Assembly (NCBI RefSeq): GCF_042650645.1
Contig: NZ_JBHSBI010000011.1
Location: forward strand, 272,571-336,570
DNA from: Nonomuraea purpurea
GTDB lineage: Bacteria; Actinomycetota; Actinomycetes; Streptosporangiales; Streptosporangiaceae
Length of the DNA stretch: 64,000 nucleotides
Direction: 5' to 3'
The first letter of the stretch is position 1; each line of letters starts with the position of its first letter. A model generated the notes under the pieces. The model was not told where the DNA came from, ran no database searches, and saw nothing but the letters and a program-made list of their open reading frames with translations. Of this stretch, positions 15,096 to 25,900 are shown piece by piece. The translations under genes were made by a program, and so were the position numbers.

Positions 15096-16739
15096 TCAGG
15101 GCGTCAGACGGCGTCCCTCGCCGCCCGCGCCGACAGGCACGTCCTCCTCTGCGGAGACGGGTTCGAGTGGGACCTTCTCTCCCCCGTAGGCCCTGGCCAT
15201 GCGGCCCCGCAGCCGGCCCAGCGGCCCGCGCACACCCTTCGGCGGAACGCCCGAGCCGTTGTCGCCGTTCGCGAGCATCGGCACGGGCTCCTTGCCTCGG
15301 ATGTGGGCCTCGATGTCCTCCGCCATCGGCGCGTGCACCTCGACGAACTCGCCGTGCGGCAGCCGCTTGATCACGCCGGTCTCCACCCCGTGCGCCACGA
15401 GCCGGGTGTCGCTGCGCTGAAGCCCGAGGCAGACACGGTAGGTGATGATGTAGGCCAGCGACGGTGCCAGGAAGATCAGCACCCGGCCCGCGTACGTGGT
15501 GACGTTCAGGCTGATGTGGAAGGTCGTGGAGAGTTCGTCGTTGGCGCCGAACAGCCACAGCACGCCGTAGAACACGATGGCCGACATGCCGATCGAGGTG
15601 CGGTGGGGGTTGTTGCGCGGCCGGTCGGCGATGTGGTGCTCGCGGTTGTCGCCGGTGATCCAGCGTTCGGCGAACGGGTAGAGCGCCATGCCCACCACGA
15701 TGATCCCCAGCGGCACCAGGGCCGGGATGATCACGCTCAGCGGCAGGGTACCCGCGTGACCGGTGCCGAAGAGGTTGATCTCCCACGACGGCATGATGCG
15801 CAGCGCGCCTTCGAGGAAGGCCAGGTAGAAGTCGGGCTGGGAGCCGGCGGAGATGTCCGCGGGCGTGTAGGGCCCGTACAGCCAGATCGGGTTGATCTGC
15901 GTGAACGTGGCCAGCCCCGCGACGACGCCCAGCGTGAACAGGAAGAACGCGCCCGCCTTGGCCATGAAGGCCGGGTAGAACGGCCCGCCCACAACGTTCT
16001 TATTAGTACGCCCCTTTCCGGGCATCTGCGTGTGCTTCTGCACCCACATGAGCACCAGGTGCGCCAACACCAGCGCCAGGATGATGCCGGGCAGGAGCAG
16101 GATGTGGATCGAGTAGAAGCGGGAGATCACCTCATCGCCCGGATACTCCCCGCCGAACAGGAAGAACCTGATGTACGAGCCCACCAGCGGCAGCGAGATC
16201 ACCACACCCTCGGTGACCCGCAGGCCGGCGCCGGACAGCAGGTCGTCGGGCAGCGAATAGCCGGTCAGGCCCTCGAACAGCGCCAGCGTGAGCAGCAGGA
16301 CGCCGATGAGCCAGTTGAGCTCGCGTGGCTTGCGGTAGGCGCCGGTGAAGAACACCCGCAGCGAGTGGGCCATCATCCCGGCGATGAACAGCAGGGCCGC
16401 CCAGTGGTGCATCTGCCGGACCAACAGGCCGCCGCGCACGTCGAAGCTGATCTCCAGCGACGACGCGTAGGCCTCCGACATCATGACGCCGTTCAACGGC
16501 GCGTACGAGCCGTCGTACGCAATCTCCCCCATGCTCGGCTTGAACCATAACGTTAGGAACGTTCCCGTCAGCAAAAGGATGATGAACGAGTAGAGCGCGA
16601 TCTCGCCCAGCAGGAACGACCAATGGTCGGGAAAGATCTTGCGCATGTTGCGCTTGAGAAAGTTCGCCCCGCCCAGACGCTGATCCAGGAAGCTCGACGG
16701 CCGGGCGACGGCCTTCGGGACCTCGGTCAGCTGACTCAC
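15096..16739 (-). CDS. qcrB: Cytochrome bc1 complex cytochrome b subunit (QcrB), orphan copy
   Basis: 547 residues, typical of actinobacterial QcrB. It has about nine membrane segments, starting at LLGEIALYSFIILLLTGTFLTLWF. Haem-ligand histidine pairs sit in MHHWAALLFIAGMMAHSLRVFF and YSIHILLLPGIILALVLAHLVLMW. A hydrophilic C-terminal tail of ~120 residues follows. GTG at 16739 has GGGGGA upstream and overlaps the sigma-factor stop by GTGA, so the two are co-translated. qcrC and qcrA are not adjacent. It is therefore a second copy or a b-type cytochrome used with a stress response (inference). Confidence 0.88.
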   Translation of the reverse strand: MSQLTEVPKAVARPSSFLDQRLGGANFLKRNMRKIFPDHWSFLLGEIALYSFIILLLTGTFLTLWFKPSMGEIAYDGSYAPLNGVMMSEAYASSLEISFDVRGGLLVRQMHHWAALLFIAGMMAHSLRVFFTGAYRKPRELNWLIGVLLLTLALFEGLTGYSLPDDLLSGAGLRVTEGVVISLPLVGSYIRFFLFGGEYPGDEVISRFYSIHILLLPGIILALVLAHLVLMWVQKHTQMPGKGRTNKNVVGGPFYPAFMAKAGAFFLFTLGVVAGLATFTQINPIWLYGPYTPADISAGSQPDFYLAFLEGALRIMPSWEINLFGTGHAGTLPLSVIIPALVPLGIIVVGMALYPFAERWITGDNREHHIADRPRNNPHRTSIGMSAIVFYGVLWLFGANDELSTTFHISLNVTTYAGRVLIFLAPSLAYIITYRVCLGLQRSDTRLVAHGVETGVIKRLPHGEFVEVHAPMAEDIEAHIRGKEPVPMLANGDNGSGVPPKGVRGPLGRLRGRMARAYGGEKVPLEPVSAEEDVPVGAGGEGRRLTP

Positions 16740-17650
16740 GCACGTCCCCCTTCTTCGACGCTCCCGAGCTTGTCCTCGTTCGCGATGATCCAGACCTTCG
16801 ACACCCGATCGCTGACACGATCGACGTCGACCACGAGCACGGCGAGCAGCTTGCCCTCGGCGACGATCAGCGCCGCCGGCCCGCCGTTGACCTCGGCGAT
16901 CGTCCCGCCGCCCAGCCCGGCGGCCTGCGGCCCCAGCACCCGGCGCAGTCCGTGCACCAGCAGGCGGCTGACCTTGGCCGCGCCCTGGACGGGGGTCTTG
17001 GCCGCGCCGCGGCGGCCGTTCCCGTCGACCCACACCGTCACGTCGGGGGCGAGCAGGTTGAGCAGCCCGTCGAGGTCGGCGCCCAGGCAGGCCGCCAGAA
17101 ACCGCTCCGTCACCTGCCTGCAGACCCTTCGGTCCTGGTGGAAACGGAGGCGGCGGTCGCGTACGTGCGATCGGGCACGGCGGGCGAGCTGTCGCACCGC
17201 CGTCTCGGAACGGCCGAGAATGCCGGCGATCTCGGCGAAGGAGAACTGGAACGCCTCCCGCAGCACGAACACCACCCGTTCCAGCGGCGAAAGCGTCTCC
17301 AGCACCACCATCATCGCCATCGACACCGAGTCGGCCAGCTCGGCGCCCTCCTCCAGTTCGAGCCCGGTCGGCAACGGCTCGGGGAGCCAAGGACCCACGT
17401 ACGCCTCCCTCCTCGCTTTGGCCCGGCGCAGCCGGTCGAGCGAGAGCCTGGTCACCACCTGGACGAGAAAGGACTGCGGGTCGACGACCCAGTCGTGGTC
17501 GACGCGGCTCCACCTCAGCCATGACTCCTGAACGACGTCCTCGGCGTCGGCCACACTGCCGAGCACCCGGTACGCCACTCCGAACATCAGCTCGCGGTGC
17601 TTTTCGAAATCCGCGACCTCCATGGCCTCCGCTTCGGTCGCTGCCGGCAT
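16736..17650 (-). CDS. ECF41-type (SigJ-like) sigma factor with C-terminal SnoaL domain
   Basis: 304 residues. Region 2 is LMFGVAYRVLGSVADAEDVVQESWLRWSRV, followed by the SigJ-typical YVGPWLPEPL. Region 4 is LSPLERVVFVLREAFQFSFAEIAGILGRSETAVRQLARRARSHV. A SnoaL-like domain runs from ~180 and ends in KVWIIANEDKL, which resembles the conserved NPDKL tail of ECF41 factors. The SD GGAGGGCGG precedes ATG 17650. A perfect TGTCACG-N16-CGTC site lies 36 bp upstream, so it probably controls itself and the coupled qcrB. Confidence 0.93.
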   Translation of the reverse strand: MPAATEAEAMEVADFEKHRELMFGVAYRVLGSVADAEDVVQESWLRWSRVDHDWVVDPQSFLVQVVTRLSLDRLRRAKARREAYVGPWLPEPLPTGLELEEGAELADSVSMAMMVVLETLSPLERVVFVLREAFQFSFAEIAGILGRSETAVRQLARRARSHVRDRRLRFHQDRRVCRQVTERFLAACLGADLDGLLNLLAPDVTVWVDGNGRRGAAKTPVQGAAKVSRLLVHGLRRVLGPQAAGLGGGTIAEVNGGPAALIVAEGKLLAVLVVDVDRVSDRVSKVWIIANEDKLGSVEEGGRA

Positions 17651-17685
17651 ATCCGCCCTCCTTGTCGTCTCCCCTCCCTAATAGA

Positions 17686-17712
17686 GACGTCCTCCACGAC
17701 CGAGACGTGACA
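17686..17712 (-). promoter_or_regulatory. Predicted ECF41-type autoregulatory promoter
   Basis: Minus-strand TGTCACG (17712-17706), 16 bases, then CGTC (17689-17686), 36 bp before the sigma-gene ATG. Same spacing as the two sites near 14.4 kb. Confidence 0.7.
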
Positions 17713-17754
17713 TCCCGCACGGTGAGGGCCGGGGAGAGGGGGCAGACTGAGCGG

Positions 17755-18645
17755 ATGACATTGAGTGATCAACATCCGGCCACGCCGTTCGAGGAGCGGT
17801 TGTGCGCGGCCCGTGCGGATGGCCAGGAGTCCTGGGGACTGAGCCTGTTGCGCCACGCCGACCTGTCGCTGCCGATCACCGCCGCGGCGGCCGCGGGGAC
17901 GGAGGCGCCCGCGTGGGCGACGGCCGGCGACTCCGAGCGGACCTGGCTGCTCGCCTTCACCTCCGTCGAGGCGATGCGGCTGTCCACGGGCGGTGTCGCC
18001 ACGCACTGCCGCATCGCTTCCCTGGTGGAGCTGGCCGCCGGATGGCCGGACCCGCGTTGGGGGCTGGCGATCAATCCGGGGCTGGCGACGGCGTTCATGC
18101 TGGAGTCGGGGACGGTGGCCAGGCTGGCGGTGCCCACCCTGACGGTGGACCTCGTGCTCGACCCCGAGTCGGGGGTGCCGGCGGTGCAGAAGCTGCTCTC
18201 CCCCACCGCCGTGAGCGACCTGCTGACCGGTGGCGAGCCGAGGGTGTCCGGCTACTGCCACCACGCCCTGGACGTTTCGCACATCGCCACGCCCGCCGTC
18301 CTGGCGGCGGCGCTCGGTCAGCCGGACATGATCGCTGAGAGCGGCTCGCTGAACATCCTGCGCTGGCGTCCCGTCGGCCTCGACCTCTACCGCACCCCCT
18401 ACGGCGGGGTCGACGAGGAGAGCCGGGCGGCGGTGGCGGGGTGGGTGATCGAGGAGCCGCCGTTCGTCGGGCTGGGCCTGGTGCCGAACGTCGACCACGT
18501 CATCCGCGAGTACAAGGTGTACGGCGTGAGCCTGCCGCACGGTGCGGAGATCTGGGAGCTCACCATCGAGGGCGCCGAGCACCGGCGCGCGATCTACCAC
18601 GGCGACCTGCGGCGCTGGCTGCTGGTCGAAAGGCGGTCCGCATGA
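17755..18645 (+). CDS. SseB N-terminal-domain protein
   Basis: 296 residues. The segment WLLAFTSVEAMRLSTGGVATHCRIASLVELAAGWPDPRWGLAINPG matches the SseB N-terminal domain seen in many actinobacterial proteins. The C-terminal part (VIEEPPFVGLGLVPNVDHVIREYKVYG) is of unknown type. There is no signal peptide. SseB-domain proteins are common beside WXG100/type VII loci, and this gene opens a plus-strand run that continues into the WXG100 genes. It overlaps the next gene by ATGA. ATG at 17755 was chosen because coding bias begins there; the frame is open farther upstream, antiparallel to the sigma gene. Confidence 0.72.
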   Translation: MTLSDQHPATPFEERLCAARADGQESWGLSLLRHADLSLPITAAAAAGTEAPAWATAGDSERTWLLAFTSVEAMRLSTGGVATHCRIASLVELAAGWPDPRWGLAINPGLATAFMLESGTVARLAVPTLTVDLVLDPESGVPAVQKLLSPTAVSDLLTGGEPRVSGYCHHALDVSHIATPAVLAAALGQPDMIAESGSLNILRWRPVGLDLYRTPYGGVDEESRAAVAGWVIEEPPFVGLGLVPNVDHVIREYKVYGVSLPHGAEIWELTIEGAEHRRAIYHGDLRRWLLVERRSA

Positions 18646-19037
18646 GCCTGCATTTCTACCGGGCGCGCTGGCAGGGCGCGGACTATGTGGCCAGCCCCGA
18701 GCCGCACTCCCTTGAGCTGTGGGTACGGCTGCGCCGCCCCGAGCCGGCGGACGGTTTCGAGGAGGTCGAGCCGGGCTGCCACGTCCGTACGGTTCCCGCG
18801 GAGGAGTGCGCGGCCCTGGACTTCGTGACGACGGTGTGCGACTGGCGGGGCGAACGGTTCCAGGTGCACGACGAGCGCGACGGGCACCTGCTGCTCGAAT
18901 ATCTGGGCGCCTCGGCGCTCACCGCGACCGAGCTCGGGCTGGAGCGGGTCGAGCGGGGTGTGTACCGCATCTGGGTACCGCGGACAGAGGCAAACGATCT
19001 ACGTGAACACTCCGTATCTGCACATGTCGGGAAATAA
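18642..19037 (+). CDS. Hypothetical protein coupled to the SseB gene
   Basis: 131 residues, starting in an ATGA overlap with the SseB-domain gene. It is acidic and mostly beta-like (HFYRARWQGADYVASPEPHSLELWVRLRRPEP, then FVTTVCDWRGERFQVHDERDGHLLLEYLG). No signal or membrane segment is visible. Actinobacterial SseB genes often carry such a small partner. I cannot assign a function; a chaperone or immunity role for the nearby giant protein is only a guess. Confidence 0.7.
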   Translation: MSLHFYRARWQGADYVASPEPHSLELWVRLRRPEPADGFEEVEPGCHVRTVPAEECAALDFVTTVCDWRGERFQVHDERDGHLLLEYLGASALTATELGLERVERGVYRIWVPRTEANDLREHSVSAHVGK

Positions 19038-19145
19038 CAACTTTGAACCACCCTCTTGTCTACTGCCGTTCATGTGACAGAAACTAGCTAGTAACACGGA
19101 AGTGGCGTAAGAGGCAGGCGCGACAGCTTCTGGGAGTGGTATGTC

Positions 19146-19550
19146 ATGGAATCGCCCGACCGGCCCGACGCGGCGGCGATGAGGGCATACACCGACGAGC
19201 TGCGCGACATGTTCCGCGAGATCCAGGACCGAGGCCCCGAACTCTACGCGCAGGCCAGAACGGTCCAGATCACCGAGACCTCGCGTGACGGCCTGGTGTC
19301 GGTGACGGTCAGCGCGCGCGGCGAACTCGTCAGGCTCGACCTCGACCCGCGCATCTACCGGCGGCCCGACGCACGGCACCTCGCGGACGTCATCACCGAC
19401 ACAGCCCAGCGGGCGACGGCCAAGGCTCAGCAACGCGTCCTGGAGATCTTCGAGCCGGTGGTCCCCCGTGCGGAACTCCAGGCACACCTCGACGGCGACA
19501 TCGACGCCGTGCTGGAACAGCTCGCCAACCGGATGGAGGGCAACGGATGA
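19146..19550 (+). CDS. YbaB/EbfC-family protein
   Basis: 134 residues. The core VQITETSRDGLVSVTVSARGELVRLDLDPRIYR with long flanking helices is the YbaB/EbfC alpha/beta fold. Classical YbaB binds DNA as a dimer. In actinobacterial WXG100 loci these proteins regularly sit directly upstream of the WXG gene and may act in the secretion complex instead. It overlaps the WXG-like gene by ATGA. 108 bp of lower-GC DNA precede it and probably carry the promoter of this locus. Confidence 0.82.
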   Translation: MESPDRPDAAAMRAYTDELRDMFREIQDRGPELYAQARTVQITETSRDGLVSVTVSARGELVRLDLDPRIYRRPDARHLADVITDTAQRATAKAQQRVLEIFEPVVPRAELQAHLDGDIDAVLEQLANRMEGNG

Positions 19551-19891
19551 GACTCTGGGACGGTACGGAGATCATCAAGCCCATCGTGGACCGGGGCATC
19601 TCCCAATGGTCCGTGATGGCGGATGACCTCGATCGAGACTCGGCGACGCTGATCGCCCGGGTCGAGGAGGCGCTGGCGACCGCGCCATGGGGCACCGGCG
19701 CCGAGGGGAGCGCCTTCTACAACGCCCACTTCCGCGACGACGGCCCGAACCAGATGCTCACCCAGTGCGCCCAGCTCGCCAAGGAGATCATCGACGCGGG
19801 CGACCGAGTACGCCAGTCCGTCGACAACACCCTGCAGACGGACGCCGACATGACCGCCCAGTTCAGAGCCATGTGGCCGGGACAGGGGTGA
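19547..19891 (+). CDS. WXG100-like ESX/type VII secretion protein
   Basis: 114 residues, predicted as two long helices joined by a turn with PWGTGAEGSAFYNAHF in the WXG position, then IIDAGDRVRQSVDNTLQTDADMTAQFRAMW. Such proteins form helical hairpins exported by type VII machinery or pair with the N-terminal WXG-like domain of large effectors. It starts in an ATGA overlap with the YbaB gene and ends 10 bp before the giant gene, so the three are one transcript. No EccC or other core secretion component lies in the window. Confidence 0.8.
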   Translation: MRLWDGTEIIKPIVDRGISQWSVMADDLDRDSATLIARVEEALATAPWGTGAEGSAFYNAHFRDDGPNQMLTQCAQLAKEIIDAGDRVRQSVDNTLQTDADMTAQFRAMWPGQG

Positions 19892-19901
19892 GGCCCGAAG
19901 C

Positions 19902-22900
19902 GTGACGATCACCGGCGGTTCCGGCGTCCACGGGGTCACCGACCAGCCTGCCGGCGGCCAGGCGAGCGCGCAGCCCGCGGTCGTCATCGACTTCGACGAG
20001 CTCCCGGCCTGGGCGACCGAGGCCATGCCCGACTGGGTCGAGCGGTGGCTGATCCCGATGTTGTCGGCCGGGCAGAAATGGCCCGAGGCCAGCGAGAGCG
20101 GCCTGTCGGGCCTGGCGGTCGCGTACCAGGCGCTGGCCGCGGGCGCGAGCGACTCCACGCCGCGCGCGGGCGCGGCCGCGCGCGTCCTCGTGACCGGCTG
20201 GAACTCGCCCCCCGCGGGCGAGTTCGTCAACAGGGCCAGGCTGCTGTACGGCCAGGAGGGCGGGATCACCGGCGTGTCCGGCAACGCCCAGGCCTACTCG
20301 CAGCAGGCCAACGACTTCGCCGTCGAGACCCAGTACTCCAAGATCGCCATCAACGTGGCCTTCTGGATCACGGTCATCGCCATCTCCATCGCGCTGCTCG
20401 TCTCCTTCTTCACCGCCGGGTCCTCGACCGCGATCATCGGCCCGTACGCGGCGGCCGCCCGCGCGGCCATCACCCGCATCCTCGTCAGGCTCATGACGTT
20501 GGGGGGCAGACAGCTCGGGGCGACCCAGCTGGCCAGGGTGACCGCCCTCAGCGGGGCCACCGGGCGCGGCGCCATCGCACGGCTGCTGGGCTCGTCGATC
20601 GGGCGGGAGCTCATCGAGGAGATCGGCGAAGAGTTCTTCATCGACGCCTACGCCCAGTACCAGCAGATCAAGATGGGCACCCGGCAGGAGTGGGACTGGC
20701 AGAAGTCCGGGGCCGCGATCATCGGCGCGGGCACGGGCGCGGTCATCGGCACCCAGCTCGCCGGGCCCGTGTCGCGGATCACCAGCCGGGTGCCCGGATT
20801 CGCGGGCCGGGCCCTGACCACCGGCACGACCAACATGATCGCCTCCCCTGCCGGCAGCTTCATCGCCAACGGCGTGGTCTACGGCCAGTGGCAGAACCCG
20901 TTCACGGTCGACTCCATGCTGGGCGGGTTCATGGGCGGTGCCGGGCGCACCGGGTCGATCAGCCCGTTCAGTCCCGACGTCTACAGCGCGCTGCGCCATC
21001 CGGTCTCCTCGCTCGCCGGCGCGTACGACGCCGCCGCGCGTACCGACGCAGGACGGGCGGGAGGCGACCCGCCCCCGAACACGACGGGCCAGAACCCGTC
21101 CGGCGGCGGCCCGAACGGCGACGGCGGGCAGTCGGCGGCATCCACGCGGGTACCGGAGCCCGCGCGAACCGGCGGCGGAACGTCCTCCTCGGGAGCCTCC
21201 GGGACGAACCGCACCGGGGGCGGCGTACCGGACATCGACTCGTCGCAGCGACGCGGCACCGGCTCACCGAACCGCGACGACCAGAACCGGCAGCCCGACG
21301 ACGCGTCCCCAAGACCCGAGCAGGATGCCACACCGGCTCCTTCTGGCGACGATCCGGGTACGACCAGGCGCCCCGACCGGCCCACCACCCAGCCCGACGA
21401 CAACCGCGCGGACGACACCCCCGCCACACAACCGAACGCCACCCGCACGGACGACACCCCCGCCGCACAACCGAACGCCACCCGCACGGACGACACGACC
21501 ACGCAACCAAACGACCCCACCGCACAACCAGACGGCACCCGCACGGACGACACCGCCACACAGCCGAACGACCCCACCACACAACCGGACCGCACCCGCG
21601 CCGACGACACCGCCACGCAGCCCGACGGCAGCGCCACACGGCCCGACGACAGCACTACGCCGCCGGATCAGGGGCAGCAGGGCGACCAGAACGGGACGCA
21701 GGACCGCGCCGACGCCCCCGACCGCCCAAGTGCCACCGCCGACCAGGCGACGGCCCCCGACGACGCCACCAGGACCTCGATCGCCACCTCGCCGACCATG
21801 TCCACCGCCCCGGCAGCGGACCCGGCGACCGCCGTCACCCGTGCCCGCGACGCGCTGATCGCCGCGCTGTCCACGGACTTCCCTGATTCGGTGATCGGCT
21901 CGAAAGGCGACGTCCTCATCGTCTCCGGCCGCTCCGTGCACACGATCACGGCGGCCAGGATGGCCCGCATCCGCGCGGCGCTGATCACCCGCGCCATGCA
22001 GGTCCAGAATGTCGCGAACCTGCGGGCGGAGGCGACCGCCATGCTGCTGGTCTCCCAGACGGGCACGGCGCCCGACCGGCCCCCCGCGCACACGAGCAGG
22101 CCCGGCACGGTCACCTCCAACCCGGTCCCCGGGACCCGGTACGTGACCGACGGCCGCCAGGGCTCCGATGTGGCGCTCGACGCGTTGCAGAACGCGGTGG
22201 CCGGGCTGAGCCCCGACCACTTCATCTACGGGGAGGTCACCGACCTCACCTGGTCGAAGGCGGACGGCACGCTGATCGTGCGCACGAAGACGAACGGCAC
22301 CCACCACTTCCGCCCGGTCGTCGGCGGCCTGTCCTCGAACCTGATGGGCAAGACCGATCTCAGGACGGGCGCGGACCCGGACAACGCCCACCTGGTGCAC
22401 TTCAACCCGCGCGTCGCCGACGACCAGCTCACCAGGGTGTGGCTGCACGAGATCAGCCATGCCCTGCAGGAGCTGGCGGCCACCGCCGGGGACGCGCCGC
22501 AGGGGTTCCTGCGGCGCAGGCGGAACAGCAGGCGGGCCACGCAGGACGCGTGTGTGGCCGCCCAGGTGAACGAGATGGCGTACCTGGCGGACAACTGGCG
22601 CCGGGCCCAGACGATGCAGGAAAAGCGCCTGCTCGCCATCGACATCGACGGCCTGTCCCGTCAGTTGCGCAAACGCGGCCAGACCCCGCCGCTGCCGCCC
22701 TGGGTGCCCACCCAGGCCGTACGCCCCGCCCACGCCCCTCCCGTCCCTACAGGCCCGCCGACCGCCGAGCAGGTGGAGACGATCATCGAGGCCCTCCGGC
22801 GGGCGGAGCAGGCCATCGACGCGCAGGTCGCCTCGAAGCGGGCCGGCGCGCAGGCGGCGGCCGACGAGGCCCGCACGGCGGAGGAGGCGGCCGACAAGGC

Positions 22901-25900
22901 GCAGGGCCAGCACGACCAGGGCAGTTCGGAGCGGGCCCGCAAGGCCCGGGAGGACGTCCGCAAGCATGCCGACACGCAGGCGCGGCACACCAGGATCGCC
23001 GACGCCTACGAGGCCGTGAAGCCGCAGGCGACGCAGGCGCGGGAGGCGTACGAGCGGCTGCTCGCGGCGATGCGGCAGGCCGGCCGGCCTGCCCAGTACG
23101 GCGAGGTCAGCATGGCCTCCATCGCCGCGTCGCTGGTGGACCGCGCCAGGCAGCGCCACGAGGCGTACCTGAAGGCGCTGAAAGAGGTGCTGCCGCAGGA
23201 CATCATCCTGTCCACGACCATGCCGACGGGCCGGCTCGCCCACCTGAACAGGCTCACCGACACCGTCAACGGCATCCTGGAAAACAACGAGGTCCCGTAC
23301 AGGTTCACCGCCGAGGAGCTGGAGCGGGCCCTGCGGGGCGACTTCCACAAGGTCGTGGCCCCTGACGGCGTCGTGCTGCGGGTCGGCGAGGGGAGCTCGG
23401 CGGCGGAGCTGCGGATCAGGCTCTCCCTCTCCGACCTGGTCGAGGTGCTCGACCCGGCCGTCAAGGCGTCGGAGATGATGATCGGCACGTTCTTCACGAC
23501 GGGCCGTTCGGCCACCGCCACCGAGTCCGGCAGCTTCGGCAGGTCGCGCGGGTTCAACACCGGCGTGCTGGCCCAGTTCCTGGCCGAGGGTGGGATGAGC
23601 AGGGCGGCCATGGAGCTGCTGGGGGTGGGCATCGGCATCGCCAGCGGACGCAACTCCTCGGCCACCGGCGGGGGCGGCATGTACGCGCAGGGCGGCTCGG
23701 TCACCGACAACCGCAGCGAGTCGCTGCTGTTCGACGCCGCCGCGACGTGGACCGTCGACATCCGCACACGGCGGGCCGAGGGCTGGCAGCAGGAGACCAC
23801 GGTGAACTCGGGCACGCCCGGCGACGTCTCGGGGCAGCGGGTGTGGATCTCGCACGCCTTCACCGACGCCGCGCCGAACGATCTGGTCCGGATCGCCGCC
23901 GACAAGCGCAACCCCGAGATGCCCAACCACGTCCTCACCGGCATGACCGGCCTTGAGGAGGCGCTCGACACGCTCGCGCGGGAGCTCGGCGCGGAGTACA
24001 CGCAGATCGGCTCGGTGCCGCGGGACCAGCTACGCAAGTTCGTCACCGACGAGCACCCCCACCGGATGCGCGCCGCGGTCAACGAGGGCATCACACGCGT
24101 CATCCTCAAGGACGGCCGGCCGCACGCGCGGGTCAGCGCCAAGACCAGGGTCGTGCTCGAGGAGAGCACGCCGCAGGGCGCGCCGACGGCCGACGTGTGG
24201 GGAGAGGAGGTGCTGGTCGACGTCGCCGCGATGCCGGGCGGTGCCTCGACGTCGGGATCGGCGGAGCTGAACGTCTCGGCCGGGGTCAACGCTCCCATGC
24301 TGGCGGGGGTGAACGGGCCGGGCGACTACGCGCCCAATATCGGCCCTCGGGTCAAGGGCTCCAGGTCGGCGTCGCGGTCGTATGCGGCCACCGCCAACAA
24401 GCAGGCCATCCACCCGAGCGTGCACAGGCAGACGGGCCACCAGCAGAGCTACCGGCTCGTCCTGGAGACCACGTACACCGTGGAGATCATCGGCAAGTCT
24501 CCCGTCACGCTGGCGCCCATCCGCAGCGAAGCGATGGCCGACATGCGGGAGTCGGACGCCTACCGCTTCGGCCTGGACGTCGACCGCGCCGCGCTGATCG
24601 AGAAGAACGGTCAGCCGCTGCTCGACGCCGACGGGAATCAGGTGCTGCGCGGCGACCCCGACCCCGGCCCGCCGCCGGGGCGCAAGGCCGAGCTGCCCGT
24701 GTGGCTCGGCGACGGCCCCGGCCAGATGCGCGGCGCGGGACCCGCTCTGGTCGATGAGATCGCGGGGCTCGACGACGTCCGGCGGCAGGTGCTGGACGGG
24801 CTGGCGGAGCGCGGCATCATCCCGACGACCGTCAACGGCGTCCCGCAGTACTCCTCCGACCCGCTGACCAGGGCCAGCCAGATCCTCAACCTGCAGGAGG
24901 TCACCGAGCAGCTCTCGGAGCACCGCATCAGGTCCGCCTACGACACGCTGGCGCAGGAGGGCATCCCCCTCGACCTCACGGTGCAGGGCCGCAACCGTGC
25001 CCCCGAGCACTACACCCTGCGCATATCGCTGGAGCAGGACTTCACGAACCCCCGCTACATCGGGCACAGCACCAGCAAGACGGTGGTCAACCTCGACATC
25101 GGCTCCGACACCTCGGCCCGGGGCATCGGCAGGTCGAGGACGTACGGCGGCAACGCGTCGGTGAGCGAGAGCGACGGCCCCGACGAAGGCAACGACGGCC
25201 TGTCGCACGAGGCCGGCGTCAACGGCGGCGGCAACCGTACCCGTACGGCAGGCTCCAGCGTCGGCGGCACCGTCAACGTGGTGACGCTGCAGGAGAGCAC
25301 CGGCCCGGTCGCGATCTTCTCGGTCTCCCACGTCCTGCGGGTCGATCTCCTCCACAACGGCGAGACCACGCGACTGACGTCCGACAAGGGGTCGGCGAAG
25401 CAGTCGGCGAAGCTGCTGTTCGCCGCCGACTTCCTGCCGCCGGACAGCTCGTCGGCGCTCCTGAGCCAGCCGGAACCCTTGGGCAAGATGTCCAAGAAGC
25501 TCCTGTCCAGGGCCCGGCTCCTGCACATGGACATGAACGGCCTCCTCCCCAAAGCAGAAAAGATCCTGCCGAGAGGGATGAAGCAAGGCTCCACGGCGTA
25601 CGCGGCGCTCGCGGCGTTCCTGAGCGTGCGCAACCTCGTCGCCCACCCCAAGCTGCTGCGGAAGCTGTTCACCAGCAAGCTCGCGATCAGCGCCGAGGGC
25701 ATGCGGCCCGGCCGGTCGGAGCTGTCTGTTCGGGGCGAGGTGGGCGAGGCCGAGGTGCTCGGGATCGTCGACCAGGTCAACGGCAACATCCTGTTCGGGC
25801 TCGGCAGCGCCGGCGTGTCCTGGGGCGGCTCGAGTGGCGTGTCCGTCGGCGCCTCCATGAACGTCACCGACCTCGACGACGGCGGAACGAGCACCGACGG

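Noticed and set aside
15096..17720. 874-codon frame covering qcrB and the sigma gene
   Set aside because: Only the part from GTG 16739 is QcrB. The rest is an out-of-frame reading of the sigma-factor gene with no motifs.
21395..21665. Possible CRISPR-like regular repeat
   Set aside because: The units are contiguous without unique spacers and code for a low-complexity protein linker in frame.
21264..23930. Very long antisense frames opposite the giant gene (here 888 codons; also 24030-27377)
   Set aside because: Typical antisense openings in high-GC coding DNA: Gly/Arg/Val-rich, no domains, and the plus strand carries a coherent protein.
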